A stretch of 64,000 nt of DNA from Polaromonas sp. JS666 (GCF_900103405.1 NZ_FNHX01000003.1:186001-250000), one strand, 5' to 3'. Positions 16,963-26,036 are shown, counted from the first letter of the stretch. Program-made: numbers and translations. Notes: generated by a model from the sequence alone, not told the origin.

Positions 16963-17014
16963 AGAAGCTGTTCACAGCCTAAACGCGGCCCCGTTTAGGC
17001 CGTGAACAGCTTCT
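16963..17014. repeat. Long near-perfect inverted repeat (23-bp arms, 6-nt loop)
   Basis: Left arm 16963-16985 and right arm 16992-17014 pair over 23 bp with a single mismatch around the loop CGGCCC. It begins 3 bp beyond the stop codon of the NIPSNAP gene and ends 43 bp before the cca start. No U-run follows on either strand, so it is not a typical intrinsic terminator; it would form a very stable mRNA 3' hairpin. The arms are unlike the surrounding sequence and could be the remnant of a small palindromic mobile element. Confidence 0.8.
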
Positions 17015-17017
17015 TAT

Positions 17018-17323
17018 TCAGGAAAACACCGGCCGGAAGAAGCTGCGCTCGTAGCTGACGATGCAGCCGGTGGTTTCGGCGTACTTGAAGGCAGCCAGGC
17101 AATCCTGGTCCGAAAAAGAGCGCTGGCGGTAAGTCTCGTAGGCCGCCAGGCTGTCGAAGGTGAACAGCGCCAGTGCGATGTTGTTGGCGCCTTCGCTGGG
17201 CATGAAATAGCCGTGGTGCTTGCCGCCGAATTTTTCGACCAGCGGAATCCACAGCTTGCCGTAGTGCTCGAACTCCTTGAGTTTTGCGGTGTTGAGCACG
17301 TAGCGCAGGTAAATCGTGACCAT
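17018..17323 (-). CDS. NIPSNAP family protein
   Basis: Small dimeric alpha/beta-barrel protein of 101 residues beginning MVTIYLRYVLN and continuing with EFEHYGKLWIPLVEKFGG, a typical NIPSNAP pattern. NIPSNAP domains have no well-defined enzymatic role in bacteria. ATG 17323 is chosen because AGGAGC precedes it and the protein then starts with the first beta strand; longer readings upstream run into the GST gene. It lies 13 bp after the GST stop, so the two are likely co-transcribed, and it is followed by the large hairpin at 16963-17014. Confidence 0.85.
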   Translation of the reverse strand: MVTIYLRYVLNTAKLKEFEHYGKLWIPLVEKFGGKHHGYFMPSEGANNIALALFTFDSLAAYETYRQRSFSDQDCLAAFKYAETTGCIVSYERSFFRPVFS

Positions 17324-17336
17324 GGGAGCTCCTGCT

Positions 17337-18020
17337 TCAGCGTTTGACGCGGTAAGGCTCTTCAAATTCGCGGAAATCGTTTTCGGCAAGCGCGTCATTT
17401 ATCCAGGCCTTGACGCCGGATAGGGCGCTGACACGCTGGATATAGGCGCTGATCTCTGCCGGCACCGGCAGCGCGTAACGGCTCAGGCGCATGCACACGG
17501 GTGCAAAAAAGGCGTCGGCAATGCTGAATTCGCCGAACAGCATGGGGCCTTTGTATTGCGCCAGCAACTCGGTCCACATGTCGACAATGCGCTGCACGTC
17601 GGCGCGCACGGCCGATTTGTCGCGCCAGATCAGCTGGCCCATGTCGGACAGGTCGGCCTCGATGTTCATGGGACAGGCCGACCGCAGCGCGCCGAAGCCG
17701 CTGTGCATCTCGGCGCAGATGCTGCGCGCCCGGGCGCGGGCCTTCACGTCCTGCGGCCAGAGTTTTTTCTCGGGAAAGCGCTCGGCCAGGTATTCGGCGA
17801 TGGCCAGCGTGTCCCAGACCACAAAACCATCGTCATCCAGCGCCGGCACCCTGCCGGTCGGGTTCACGCCGCCGATTTTTTCCTTGAAGCTCGAGTTGGC
17901 GTCGAAGGAATCGAAGCGCAGCTTGATTTCCTCAAAGGGAATGCCGGCCTGCTTGAGCAGCACCCAGGGGCGCATGGACCAGGAGGAGTAGTTTTTATTG
18001 CCGATGTAGAGCTTGAGCAT
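17337..18020 (-). CDS. Glutathione S-transferase family protein
   Basis: Protein of 227 residues. The N-terminal thioredoxin-like domain has NYSSWSMRPWVLL at about 10-22, with Ser in the catalytic position, and NPTGRVPALDDDG with the cis-Pro that binds glutathione; an all-helical C-terminal domain follows. This form (KNYSSWSMRPW) is common in proteobacterial GSTs of unknown substrate. ATG 18020 follows AGGATTCC. The 205-bp spacer to the divergent methyltransferase gene contains both promoters presumably, but I could not define them. Confidence 0.92.
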   Translation of the reverse strand: MLKLYIGNKNYSSWSMRPWVLLKQAGIPFEEIKLRFDSFDANSSFKEKIGGVNPTGRVPALDDDGFVVWDTLAIAEYLAERFPEKKLWPQDVKARARARSICAEMHSGFGALRSACPMNIEADLSDMGQLIWRDKSAVRADVQRIVDMWTELLAQYKGPMLFGEFSIADAFFAPVCMRLSRYALPVPAEISAYIQRVSALSGVKAWINDALAENDFREFEEPYRVKR

Positions 18021-18225
18021 GGAATCCTCGTCTGCTGGTGATGAAGGCCAAAATGAAACGACTTTCGATGCTACAACCCCGCCAGCGCGCCATTGATGCA
18101 AAAAAATCGAAAAATTGATGCCGCCCGCACCGGGCGCGAGGTGAAATTCCGCCAAATCACGCTACAGTGTGCGCACTGTCAACACCGTCGGCAGCCGCTG
18201 CGGCGGTAAAAAATGAGGTTCAACC

Positions 18226-19104
18226 ATGATTCTGGGTGATGTACTGCGGGCGCTGCTGGGGGGCTTGTTTCGGAGCCGCCGCCGGGGTGCTTCCTCGAAG
18301 TCGGCCGCTGCGGGCGTGCTTGCCATTCTTCCCAAGCTTTTGGAACCCGAGAAAAGCAAGGTGCCCAGCTTCTTTTTCCCCGTGTTTTGGGGGACGACGG
18401 ACGACCAGGCGGTGACCGAGAGCATGAAGTCGGTGACCCAAAAGCTGGTGGGTGGCTATTACTTCGCCGACAACCTGTTGACCTGGGTGCGCAATCTGTC
18501 CATGTTCGATGACGGCCCGTTTGTGCAGGCCTGGAAGGATAACGTCGAGAGCGACTCCGACAAAGCCATTGTGTGGCGGCGCTACGTGCTGGCCTGCGCG
18601 GCCTACCACTGCGTGCAGCTGGATGGGGATTTCGTCGAGTGCGGCGCTTACACCGGGGTGGGTGTCAAAACGGTGGTCGACTACCTCGGCGGCCCGGCAT
18701 TCCCGAAAACCTTCTGGTGCTACGACCTTTTTGAGCACGACAGCAGCATGGCCAACCACGCCATGCCTGAGCACGGCGAAGGCCTGTATGCGCGGGTCTG
18801 CGAGAAATTCATGCCCTATCCCCAGGTCCAGGTCATGAGAGGGAAAATCCCTGAAGTGTTCGCCAGCGGCTGCCCTGAGCGCATCGCCTACCTGCACATC
18901 GACCTGAACCAGGCACCCGCCGAGATTGCGGCCCTGGAACACCTGTTCGACCGCATGGTCCCGGGCGGCATTTTGATTCTCGACGACTACGAATGGGCCG
19001 GCGGCTACCGCGGGCAGAAGATCGCCGAGGATGCTTGGTTCGATGAGCGGCAGTACCGCGTGATGCCGCTACCCACGGGGCAGGGGCTGATCATCAAGCG
19101 TTAG
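18226..19104 (+). CDS. TylF/MycF-type SAM-dependent methyltransferase
   Basis: Protein of 292 residues. Class I SAM-binding strand GDFVECGAYTGVGVKTV, an acidic end CYDLFEHD, and IDLNQAPAEIAALEHLFDRM followed by GGILILDDYEWAGG match the TylF macrocin O-methyltransferase family, whose metal-binding acidic residues lie in the DDYEW segment. In tylosin biosynthesis this family methylates a sugar hydroxyl; in proteobacteria it often acts on surface polysaccharides or unknown metabolites. No sugar-biosynthesis genes are adjacent, so the substrate is unknown. The first about 60 residues are basic and not part of the methyltransferase fold. Confidence 0.82.
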   Translation: MILGDVLRALLGGLFRSRRRGASSKSAAAGVLAILPKLLEPEKSKVPSFFFPVFWGTTDDQAVTESMKSVTQKLVGGYYFADNLLTWVRNLSMFDDGPFVQAWKDNVESDSDKAIVWRRYVLACAAYHCVQLDGDFVECGAYTGVGVKTVVDYLGGPAFPKTFWCYDLFEHDSSMANHAMPEHGEGLYARVCEKFMPYPQVQVMRGKIPEVFASGCPERIAYLHIDLNQAPAEIAALEHLFDRMVPGGILILDDYEWAGGYRGQKIAEDAWFDERQYRVMPLPTGQGLIIKR

Positions 19105-19144
19105 CCGGTGCACACCCGGCCGGGATCGCCGTTTCCGAAGCCTG

Positions 19145-20101
19145 CTAGAACCTTCCCGCCGTCTTGCGCTTGGCCGTCAACCCGCTGCGAAGGCCCTGCT
19201 CGCCGAGGTAAGAAGGCCCGATGGCGTCCAGCGACGCCGGGTGTATACCCAGCGCCTGCAGGCCGGGCAGCTTGCCCGTGGCCACGTTGTCGCTGGCCAT
19301 GGCGTCGAGGTTGTCGCGGCTGAGCATGGGTTCGCCGGGGGCCAGTTCCATGAGGCCGGCCTGCAGACGGGCCAGCGGCGCGGGTAGTGCGATCACCGGC
19401 CGGCCCTTGCCGCCGTTGACGCCGGCGTAGCGGCCCGCCAGTTTCACGAGCTGCCTGAGCGTGAACACCTCGGGCCCGTAGACTTCATAAATCTGCCCCG
19501 CGGTGTCGGCATCCCGCAGGCAGTGCAGGATGGCGTCCGCCACGTCTTCCACCCAGACGGGCTGGAAGCGCGCATCGGCGGCGGCCAGCGGAATCACCGG
19601 GAACAGCTGCTGCAGCCGCGCGAAGGTGTTGAGGAATTTGTCTTCGGCGCCGAAGATCACACTGGGCCGCAGCACGGTCACGTCCAGGCCGGTGCTCAGC
19701 ATCACGGCCTCGCCGCGCGCCTTGCTGCGCTGGTACATGGACGGCGAGCCGGGCGAAGCGCCCAGCGCGCTGATGTGGACGATGCGCCTGAGGCCGCTGG
19801 CCTCGCAGGCGCGCGCCAGCTCCAGCGGCAGCTGCACATGCGCCTTGTCGAAGGCGGCCTGCGAGCCGTGCAGGATGGCGACCAGGTTGACAACGGCATC
19901 GTGGCCGGCCAGCAGCGGCGCCAGCGAGCTGCTGTCGTGGGCGTCGGCCTCGACCACGTCGACCAGCGGCAGCATCTGCAGGTGGCGCGCGTTGGCCAGC
20001 CGGCGCGTGACCACGGTGACACGGCATTGCAGCCGCGCCAGCTTTTCGCACACATGGCGTCCGACAAAGCCGGTGCCGCCCAGAAGAAGGATTTTGTTCA
20101 T
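19145..20101 (-). CDS. NDUFA9-like NAD(P)-binding SDR (NmrA/complex I 39-kDa family)
   Basis: Atypical short-chain dehydrogenase of 318 residues. The dinucleotide motif GGTGFVGRHVCEKL is at 8-21; VVTRR follows the second strand as in NADP-binding atypical SDRs. Further segments VNLVAIL, VHISALGA, YQRSKARGE and LRPSVIFG are typical of the NDUFA9 (complex I 39-kDa subunit) relatives. Bacterial homologues are not part of complex I and have been linked to quinone or redox metabolism, but function here is unknown. It is convergent with the methyltransferase gene. Confidence 0.85.
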   Translation of the reverse strand: MNKILLLGGTGFVGRHVCEKLARLQCRVTVVTRRLANARHLQMLPLVDVVEADAHDSSSLAPLLAGHDAVVNLVAILHGSQAAFDKAHVQLPLELARACEASGLRRIVHISALGASPGSPSMYQRSKARGEAVMLSTGLDVTVLRPSVIFGAEDKFLNTFARLQQLFPVIPLAAADARFQPVWVEDVADAILHCLRDADTAGQIYEVYGPEVFTLRQLVKLAGRYAGVNGGKGRPVIALPAPLARLQAGLMELAPGEPMLSRDNLDAMASDNVATGKLPGLQALGIHPASLDAIGPSYLGEQGLRSGLTAKRKTAGRF

Positions 20102-20192
20102 AGGCCCCTAATTTAGCGCTTTTGCCCTGCCTTGCGCTGAAATCCGGTCTTGGCCTACACGCCGCGGACGTCCGGCTTCCCATACTTCGCGG

Positions 20193-20636
20193 ATGAATAT
20201 CTTTGAAGCACTGCGAATCAGCCACGACACCCAGCGTGCCCTGGCCGACCACCTGGTGAAGACGCAAGGCGACAGCCCGGACCGGGACTCCCTGTTCAAG
20301 GAGCTCAAGCGCGAACTGGCGGCGCATGCGGCGGCTGAGGAGCGTTTTTTTTATGTCCCGCTGATCGCGCACGACATGACCCAGGAGCCTTCACGGCACG
20401 GTATCGCGGAACACCACCAGATGGACAAGCTGGTGGAAACGCTGGCGAACACCGACTTCAGCTCACCGGCCTGGCTGGCCACGGCCAGGGAGCTGCACCA
20501 CAAGATCCACCATCACCTCGAGGATGAAGAGCAGGGCATCTTCCAGCTTGCGGGCAAGGTGCTCAGCGAGGCCGAGAAGCTGTCGCTGGCCAAGGGTTAC
20601 GAAGGCGAATTTGTCTCGCAGCGCACCAAGGACTGA
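20193..20636 (+). CDS. Hemerythrin (HHE) domain protein
   Basis: Four-helix protein of 147 residues that should bind a di-iron centre. The His/acid pattern is visible as ISHDTQR, AAHAAAEERFF, AEHHQMDKL and HHKIHHHLEDEE. HHE proteins bind oxygen or help in nitrosative and oxidative stress and iron-sulfur repair. It stands alone, divergent from the NDUFA9-like gene with a 91-bp spacer and convergent with the YdeI-like gene. Confidence 0.88.
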   Translation: MNIFEALRISHDTQRALADHLVKTQGDSPDRDSLFKELKRELAAHAAAEERFFYVPLIAHDMTQEPSRHGIAEHHQMDKLVETLANTDFSSPAWLATARELHHKIHHHLEDEEQGIFQLAGKVLSEAEKLSLAKGYEGEFVSQRTKD

Positions 20637-20686
20637 AGCGATACGGCAGGCATGCCGCGTGCCTTGCGGCATCACTCTGGCCGCTT

Positions 20687-21271
20687 TCAGGGATGGATTT
20701 TTTCGCCACGCTGCAGCATGGCGAAAAACAGCGCGAGCCGGCGTTCGCGTGTCTCGGCTTTTTTGGCGGTCTGCAGCCTGAACAGGATGGCGAAGCGGTT
20801 GCGCGAATCCAGGGATTCAAAAAAAGCCTTGGCCTTGGGCTTTTTTGCCAGCAGGGCCGCCAGGTCCTCGGGCACGGTGATCCTGCTCTGCGCGTCATAG
20901 GCCGCGTCCCAGCGGCCGTCGGCCTTGGCGCGCTCGACCTCGGCCAGGCCCGCGGGCTGCATGCGGCCCGAGGCGATCAGTGCCATGGCCTTGTCGCAAT
21001 TGATCTTGGACCAGGTGCTGCGCGCGCGGCGGGGCGTGAATTTTTGCAGGAAGAACTGGGCGTCCATGGCGTTGCGCTGGCCGTCTATCCAGCCCTGGCA
21101 CAGCGCGGCTTCCAGCGCCTCAGCATGCGTGGTGGACGCGATGCCTGAATCCTTTTTGGCGATCTGCAGCCAGATGCCGGCGCTGCTGGCATGGTGCCTG
21201 GCCAGCCAGGTTTCCCAGCTTTTGGTGGTTTTGCAGTGGAGGGTGGCGAGGGTGTCGGGTGAGGCGGGCAT
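20687..21271 (-). CDS. YdeI/OmdA family protein (bacteriocin-protection, DUF1801/OmdA-type)
   Basis: Protein of 194 residues with the family's conserved core: WETWLARHHASSAGIWLQIAKK, ALCQGWIDGQRNAMD, FTPRRARSTWSKIN and a C-terminal RNRFAILFRLQTAKK. E. coli YdeI is linked to antimicrobial peptide resistance; the molecular function is not known. ATG 21271 (MPASPDTL) is chosen because the longer reading runs through the terminator of the neighbouring operon at 21321-21344. Confidence 0.82.
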   Translation of the reverse strand: MPASPDTLATLHCKTTKSWETWLARHHASSAGIWLQIAKKDSGIASTTHAEALEAALCQGWIDGQRNAMDAQFFLQKFTPRRARSTWSKINCDKAMALIASGRMQPAGLAEVERAKADGRWDAAYDAQSRITVPEDLAALLAKKPKAKAFFESLDSRNRFAILFRLQTAKKAETRERRLALFFAMLQRGEKIHP

Positions 21272-21320
21272 GCGGCATTGTGCGTGACGCGTCCGCACGG
21301 CGGCAAGCCCAGGGCCCATG

Positions 21321-21344
21321 AAAAAACCGCCCGAAGGCGGTTTT
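21321..21344 (-). terminator. Rho-independent terminator of the LIV-type transporter operon
   Basis: On the minus strand a 9-bp stem AAAACCGCC/GGCGGTTTT with the UUCG tetraloop ends in a run of six T (21326-21321). It lies 31 bp after the stop of the substrate-binding protein gene and closes the livH-to-livK transcript. Confidence 0.9.
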
Positions 21345-21374
21345 GCGCGAGGCCGTGAAGGCCGGTCACGGCGC

Positions 21375-22550
21375 TCAGTGCGTGATGTAGTCCGACACCA
21401 CTTTCCAGCGCCCATCCTGCAGTTGGGACAGGCGCGACTGGTTGTTGCCCAGGCGTTTTTGCGGGCCGAACTTGCCTTCGGCGCTGCCGAAGATGTCGGC
21501 CGGGATCACCATGGTGTCCATGGCCTTGATGAAGCTGTCGGTGCTCAGGTTGGCGCCGGCTTTTTGCGAGGCGCGGATAAAGCTGTCGACCACCGTGTAG
21601 CCGTAGACCGAGAACACCGTGGGATCTTCATTGAAGGCGGTCTTGTATTTGTTGGCCCAGAAGCGTATCGGCTGCGAGGCCTCATCGAGATAGGGGTTTT
21701 GCACCGTCATGGTCGCGTAAAGCCCGTCCATGGCCTTGCCGCCCAGCTTGTGGATCAGGTCGGTGTAGGCGGCGCTGGAGCCCAGGAAGACCGGGTTGTA
21801 GCCCAGTTTGCGCGCCGTGCCTATGCCGCCTATGGTTTCGCGGATGATGGTGCCCAGCACCACGAGGTCGCATTCGGAGGCCTTGAGTTTGGCGACCTGC
21901 GACGAAAAATCGGTGGCGCCGCGCTTGAAGGAGGTTTTCTCGACCATGGTCATGCCAATGGTTTTGAGGCCATCGTCGGCGCCGCGCTGCACTTCCAGGC
22001 CGAACTCGTCGTCCTGGTACATGGAGCAGACCTTCTTGGCGTTCTTTTCCTTGACCAGCTTGGGCACGGCGGCCTTCATCTGGTCGTAGTAGGTGGCGGC
22101 GAACGAATACTTGAGCTTGTGGAAGGGCTCGTACATCTCGCGGGCGGCCGTCACCGGGAAGAAATTAATGACGTTTTTCTCGAACTGCACCGGCATGGCC
22201 GCCAGGTTCTGCGCCGTGCCCAGGTGGCCCACCATGGCGAAAATCTTGTCCTGGTTCACGAGCTTTTGCGCCGCCAGCACCGCCTTCTTGGGGTCGTAGC
22301 CCGAGTCTTCGACGATGAGCTTGATCTTGCGGCCGTTGATGCCGCCCTGCTCGTTGAGCTCGTCCACGCGCAAGGTCATGCCGTTGCGTATCTGCTTGCC
22401 GAAGCCCGCCAGCGGCCCCGACAGGTCCTGGATGGAGCCCAGCGTGATTTCGGTTTTGCTCACGCCCTGGCTTTGCGCCAGCGCCGGTGACGCGGACAGG
22501 GCGGCAGCGCAGGCCAGCGCGGAAAGGGCGGCGATTGACTTCAGTTTCAT
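21375..22550 (-). CDS. LIV-type ABC transporter substrate-binding protein
   Basis: Periplasmic binding protein of 391 residues, type I fold, of the branched-chain amino acid/carboxylate family (LivK/HAAT). A Sec signal peptide ends near ALA-QS at residue 25-26; the mature start TEITLGSIQDLSGPLAGFGK and the later DSGYDPKKAVLAAQKLV are family hallmarks. It is the last gene of a minus-strand operon (livH-livM-livG-livF-ligase-binding protein) that contains an acyl-CoA ligase, so the ligand may be an organic or isoprenoid acid instead of leucine. A terminator follows at 21321-21344. Confidence 0.9.
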   Translation of the reverse strand: MKLKSIAALSALACAAALSASPALAQSQGVSKTEITLGSIQDLSGPLAGFGKQIRNGMTLRVDELNEQGGINGRKIKLIVEDSGYDPKKAVLAAQKLVNQDKIFAMVGHLGTAQNLAAMPVQFEKNVINFFPVTAAREMYEPFHKLKYSFAATYYDQMKAAVPKLVKEKNAKKVCSMYQDDEFGLEVQRGADDGLKTIGMTMVEKTSFKRGATDFSSQVAKLKASECDLVVLGTIIRETIGGIGTARKLGYNPVFLGSSAAYTDLIHKLGGKAMDGLYATMTVQNPYLDEASQPIRFWANKYKTAFNEDPTVFSVYGYTVVDSFIRASQKAGANLSTDSFIKAMDTMVIPADIFGSAEGKFGPQKRLGNNQSRLSQLQDGRWKVVSDYITH

Positions 22551-22586
22551 GCTTGTCTCCTTAAAGGTTTTTTATCCACTCGGTGC

Positions 22587-24440
22587 TCAATACATGGCCT
22601 CGATGTGCGGGGCGTATTTTTGTTCTACGAGCTTGCGCTTGAGCTTCATGGTCGGCGTGAGTTCTTCGTCCTCCGCCGTGAGCTGTGTATCGAGCAGGAA
22701 AAATTTCTTGATCTGCTCGACCCGCGCAAACTTCTTGTTGACCCGGTCGATCTCCGACTGGATCAATTCTTGCACTTCGACCGCCCGCGTCAAGCTGGCG
22801 TAATTACTGAAGGGTATGTCCGCATCCTGGGCGAATTTCTCGACGTTTTCCTGGTCGATCATGATGATGCAGGTAAGGTAGGGCCGCTTGTCGCCTATGA
22901 CCACTGCATCGGTGACGTAGGGCGAGAACTTGAGTTCGTTCTCCAGCTCGCTGGGCGTCACGTTCTTGCCGCCGGCGGTGATGATGATGTCCTTCATGCG
23001 GTCGGTGATCCTGAAATAGCCGTCCTCGTCCACCACGCCCACGTCGCCGGTATGCAGCCAGCCCTCCGCATCCAGGGTTTCGGCGGTTTTTCCGGGCTGG
23101 TTCAGGTAGCCCATGAAGACATTGGCGCCGCGCACCAGGATCTCGCCGGTGGCAGGGTCCAGGCGCATCTCGTTGTAGCCGGCCGCCGGGCCTATGGAGC
23201 CGGGCTTCATGCGGCTGGCCGGCACGCCGCTGGCCGCGCCGCAGGTTTCCGTCATGCCCCAGACCTCCAGCATGGGCACGCCCAGCGCCATGTACCACTT
23301 GACCAGGTCGGGTGAAATCGGCGCCGCGCCCGTCACGCAAAAGCGCGCGCGGTGTATGCCGATCAGCTTGCGCGTGTTGTTGAGCGCCAGCCAGCGCGCC
23401 AGCGTGAACTGCAGCTTGAGCCCGGCGCTGACAGTCTTGCCCGCCAGCACGGTGTCAGTGATGCGCATGCCCACGCCTATGCTCCAGGCGTAAGCGGCCT
23501 GCTGCAGCCAGCTGGCTTCCTTGAGCGCGATCATCACGCCGGAGTAAAACTTCTCCCACACCCGGGGGACGGCGGTGAACACCGTGGGCGCGATCTCGCG
23601 CACGTTCTCGGGAATGGTCTCGGGGTTCTCGACGAAGTTGAGTTTGGCGCCCGCATACAGCGAAAAATACTCGCCGCCCATGCGTTCGGCGATGTGGCAC
23701 AGCGGCAGAAAGCACATGCGCTCGTCGTCCTCGTCCTGCGCCACCAGCGTGTTGTAGCCTCGCGCGGTGAACACCAGGCCGCGCTGGCTGTGCATCGCGC
23801 CCTTGGGCTTGCCGGTGGTGCCCGAGGTGTAGACCAGGATGGCGAGATCCTCGGGCTGGCACTCGGCGGCGCGTTCTTCCACCGCGTCGGGGTGTGCGGC
23901 CAGGTGGGCGCGGCCCAGCGCGCGCAGCGCGTCCAGGCTCATCACGCCCGGGTCGTTCAGCTCGCGCAGGCCTTCCATGTCGAACACGATCACCTGGCGC
24001 AGCAGCGGCAGTTGCGGCCGCACTTCCAGCGCCTTGTCAAGCTGTTCGTCGTCTTCGACAAACAGCAGCGTGCTGCGCGAGTCCTCGCAGAGGTAATGCA
24101 CCTGGGAAGCCGCGTCGGTCGGGTAGATGCCGCTGCAGACGCCGCCGCAGCTGAGCACGGCGAGGTCGGCCAGCACCCATTCGATGACGGTGTTGGAAAG
24201 GATGGAGGCGCACTCGCCGCGTGCGAAGCCCAGGCTCAGCAGGCCGGCCGCGATCTCGCGCACCGCGTCGCCGGTTTGTGTCCAGGTCCAGCTGCGCCAG
24301 ATGCCCAGCTTTTTCTGCCGCATCCAGGTCTTGGCGCCGCGCTGCTCCACCGCATTCCAGAAAATCGCGGGAATCGTCTCGCCCGGCATGACGATGTCAT
24401 ATTCGGGCTGGATATGGCTGAGGTCCCAAAGATTGCTCAT
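22587..24440 (-). CDS. AMP-forming long-chain acyl-CoA synthetase
   Basis: Adenylate-forming ligase of 617 residues that activates a carboxylic acid to its CoA ester. Phosphate loop YTSGTTGKPKGAMHS, the GAAPISPDLVKWY segment, WGMTETCGAA, the hinge motif HTGDVGVVDEDGYFRITDR and the catalytic-lysine region GKNVTPSELENELK are all present. It belongs to the FAA1/FadD15 group. Being inside the LIV-type transporter operon (4 bp from livF) and near the atuA-like genes, it is the best candidate for the entry step, similar in role to AtuH. Confidence 0.92.
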   Translation of the reverse strand: MSNLWDLSHIQPEYDIVMPGETIPAIFWNAVEQRGAKTWMRQKKLGIWRSWTWTQTGDAVREIAAGLLSLGFARGECASILSNTVIEWVLADLAVLSCGGVCSGIYPTDAASQVHYLCEDSRSTLLFVEDDEQLDKALEVRPQLPLLRQVIVFDMEGLRELNDPGVMSLDALRALGRAHLAAHPDAVEERAAECQPEDLAILVYTSGTTGKPKGAMHSQRGLVFTARGYNTLVAQDEDDERMCFLPLCHIAERMGGEYFSLYAGAKLNFVENPETIPENVREIAPTVFTAVPRVWEKFYSGVMIALKEASWLQQAAYAWSIGVGMRITDTVLAGKTVSAGLKLQFTLARWLALNNTRKLIGIHRARFCVTGAAPISPDLVKWYMALGVPMLEVWGMTETCGAASGVPASRMKPGSIGPAAGYNEMRLDPATGEILVRGANVFMGYLNQPGKTAETLDAEGWLHTGDVGVVDEDGYFRITDRMKDIIITAGGKNVTPSELENELKFSPYVTDAVVIGDKRPYLTCIIMIDQENVEKFAQDADIPFSNYASLTRAVEVQELIQSEIDRVNKKFARVEQIKKFFLLDTQLTAEDEELTPTMKLKRKLVEQKYAPHIEAMY

Positions 24441-24444
24441 ACAG

Positions 24445-25242
24445 TCACCGCCAGGTTTTCTTTTTCTTCCAGCGACGTTCGCCTCGTACGCCGTCTTCCT
24501 TCATGCCCAGGTAGAACTCCTTGATGTCGTCCTTCTCGCGCAGGCGGGCGCAGGTGTCTTCCATCACGATGCGGCCGTTTTCGAGCACATAGCCGTAGTC
24601 GGAGGCGTTGAGCGCCATGTTGGCGTTCTGCTCGACCAGCAGGATGGTGGTACCGCGCTCGCGGTTGATGCGCACCACGATCTCGAAGATCTCCTTGGTG
24701 AGCTTGGGCGACAGGCCCAGGCTGGGCTCGTCGAGCAGGATCAAATCGGGCGATGCCATCAGCGCGCGCGAGATCGCCAGCATCTGCTGCTGGCCGCCCG
24801 AGAGCAGGCCGGCGTCCTGCAGCGCGCGCTCCCTGAGGATGGGGAAGTAGCCGTAGACCGCCTCCATGTCCAGCGCCACGCCGTCGCGGTCCTTGCGGGT
24901 GTAGGCGCCCATCAGCAGGTTGTCCCGCACGCTGAGCAGCGGGAACACCTCACGGCCCTCGGGCACATGGCTCAGGCCCTGCTGCACGATGAAAGCCGGG
25001 TCCTGCGCCGTGATGTCCTGGCCTTTGAAGTCGATGGAGCCCTTGCGCGGGTCCAAAATGCCCGAAATGGTTTTGAGGATGGTGGACTTGCCCGCGCCGT
25101 TGGAGCCCAGCACGGTAGCGATTTCGCTGCGCCGCACCTGCAGGCTCACGCCGCGTATGGCCTTGATCGGGCCGTAGGCGCTCTCGACGTTGAGCAGCTT
25201 GAGGACCGGCTGGTCGCTGACGGGCGGCGGAACCGCGCTCAT
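24445..25242 (-). CDS. livF: LIV-type ABC transporter ATP-binding protein
   Basis: ATPase subunit of 265 residues. Walker A GSNGAGKST, Q-loop, signature LSGGQQQ and Walker B LILLDEPSLGL are visible, with the LivF-type helical segment VPEGREVFPLLSVRDNLLMGA. A Lys/Arg-rich tail of about 25 residues extends past the usual end. It overlaps livG by 4 bp (25239-25242). Works with livG, livM, livH and the binding protein at 21375. Confidence 0.93.
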   Translation of the reverse strand: MSAVPPPVSDQPVLKLLNVESAYGPIKAIRGVSLQVRRSEIATVLGSNGAGKSTILKTISGILDPRKGSIDFKGQDITAQDPAFIVQQGLSHVPEGREVFPLLSVRDNLLMGAYTRKDRDGVALDMEAVYGYFPILRERALQDAGLLSGGQQQMLAISRALMASPDLILLDEPSLGLSPKLTKEIFEIVVRINRERGTTILLVEQNANMALNASDYGYVLENGRIVMEDTCARLREKDDIKEFYLGMKEDGVRGERRWKKKKTWR

Positions 25243-26036
25243 GCTGTTCTCCTGAGGGAAGACACTTCATCGACCGAGCCCAGGTAGGCCTCGATAACGC
25301 CGGGGTCGGTCTGCACCTCGCGCGGCGTGCCCACGGCCAGCACCTCGCCCTGGTTCATGGCCAGCACACGGTCGGAGACGCGCGAGACCAGCGACATGTC
25401 GTGCTCGACCATCAGCACCGTGATGCCCAGCTCGTGCTGGATGTCCTGTATCCAGAAGGCCATGTCGCCGGTTTCCTCCACGTTGAGGCCTGATGAGGGC
25501 TCGTCGAGCAGCAGCAGGCGCGGTTCGGTGCACAGCGCGCGCGCCAGTTCCACCACCTTGCGCACGCCGTAAGGCAGGCCCGCCACCATGGCATCGCGGT
25601 GGTGCTGCAGGTCCAGGAAGTCGATCACCTGCTCGGCTTTTTCGCGCGCCTGCAGTTCGGCTTCGCGCGCCTTGGCGGTGAAAAAGAGGTCATGCAGCAG
25701 GCTGGTCTGGCGATGCGTGTGCCGGCCTATCAGCAGGTTGTGCAGCACGGTCGCGTGCTCGAACAGCTCGATGTTCTGGAAGGTGCGGGCGATGCCCAGC
25801 GCGGCGATCTTGTGCGGCGGCTGGCCCGTGAGCTTTTCGCCGCGGTATTCGATCTCGCCGCTGGTCGGCGTGTAAATGCGGCTGATCAGGTTGAACACCG
25901 TGGTCTTACCCGCGCCGTTGGGGCCTATCAGCGTGAAGACCTCGCCCTCTTTCACGTCAAAGCTCACCTGGTTGACGGCCAGCACGCCGCCAAAGCGCAC
26001 GCTGAGGTTTTGGGCGGAGAGGAGTGTCGTGCTCAT
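25239..26036 (-). CDS. livG: LIV-type ABC transporter ATP-binding protein
   Basis: ATPase subunit of 265 residues. Walker A GPNGAGKTT, LivG-type GIARTFQNIELFEHATVLHNLLIG, and Walker B LLLLDEPSSGLN are present. The ABC signature is weak: the stretch before Walker B reads AGLPYGVRKVVELARAL, where the usual LSGGQ is replaced by LPYGV, a form common in LivG proteins (LPYG). It overlaps livM and livF by 4 bp each. Confidence 0.93.
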   Translation of the reverse strand: MSTTLLSAQNLSVRFGGVLAVNQVSFDVKEGEVFTLIGPNGAGKTTVFNLISRIYTPTSGEIEYRGEKLTGQPPHKIAALGIARTFQNIELFEHATVLHNLLIGRHTHRQTSLLHDLFFTAKAREAELQAREKAEQVIDFLDLQHHRDAMVAGLPYGVRKVVELARALCTEPRLLLLDEPSSGLNVEETGDMAFWIQDIQHELGITVLMVEHDMSLVSRVSDRVLAMNQGEVLAVGTPREVQTDPGVIEAYLGSVDEVSSLRRTA

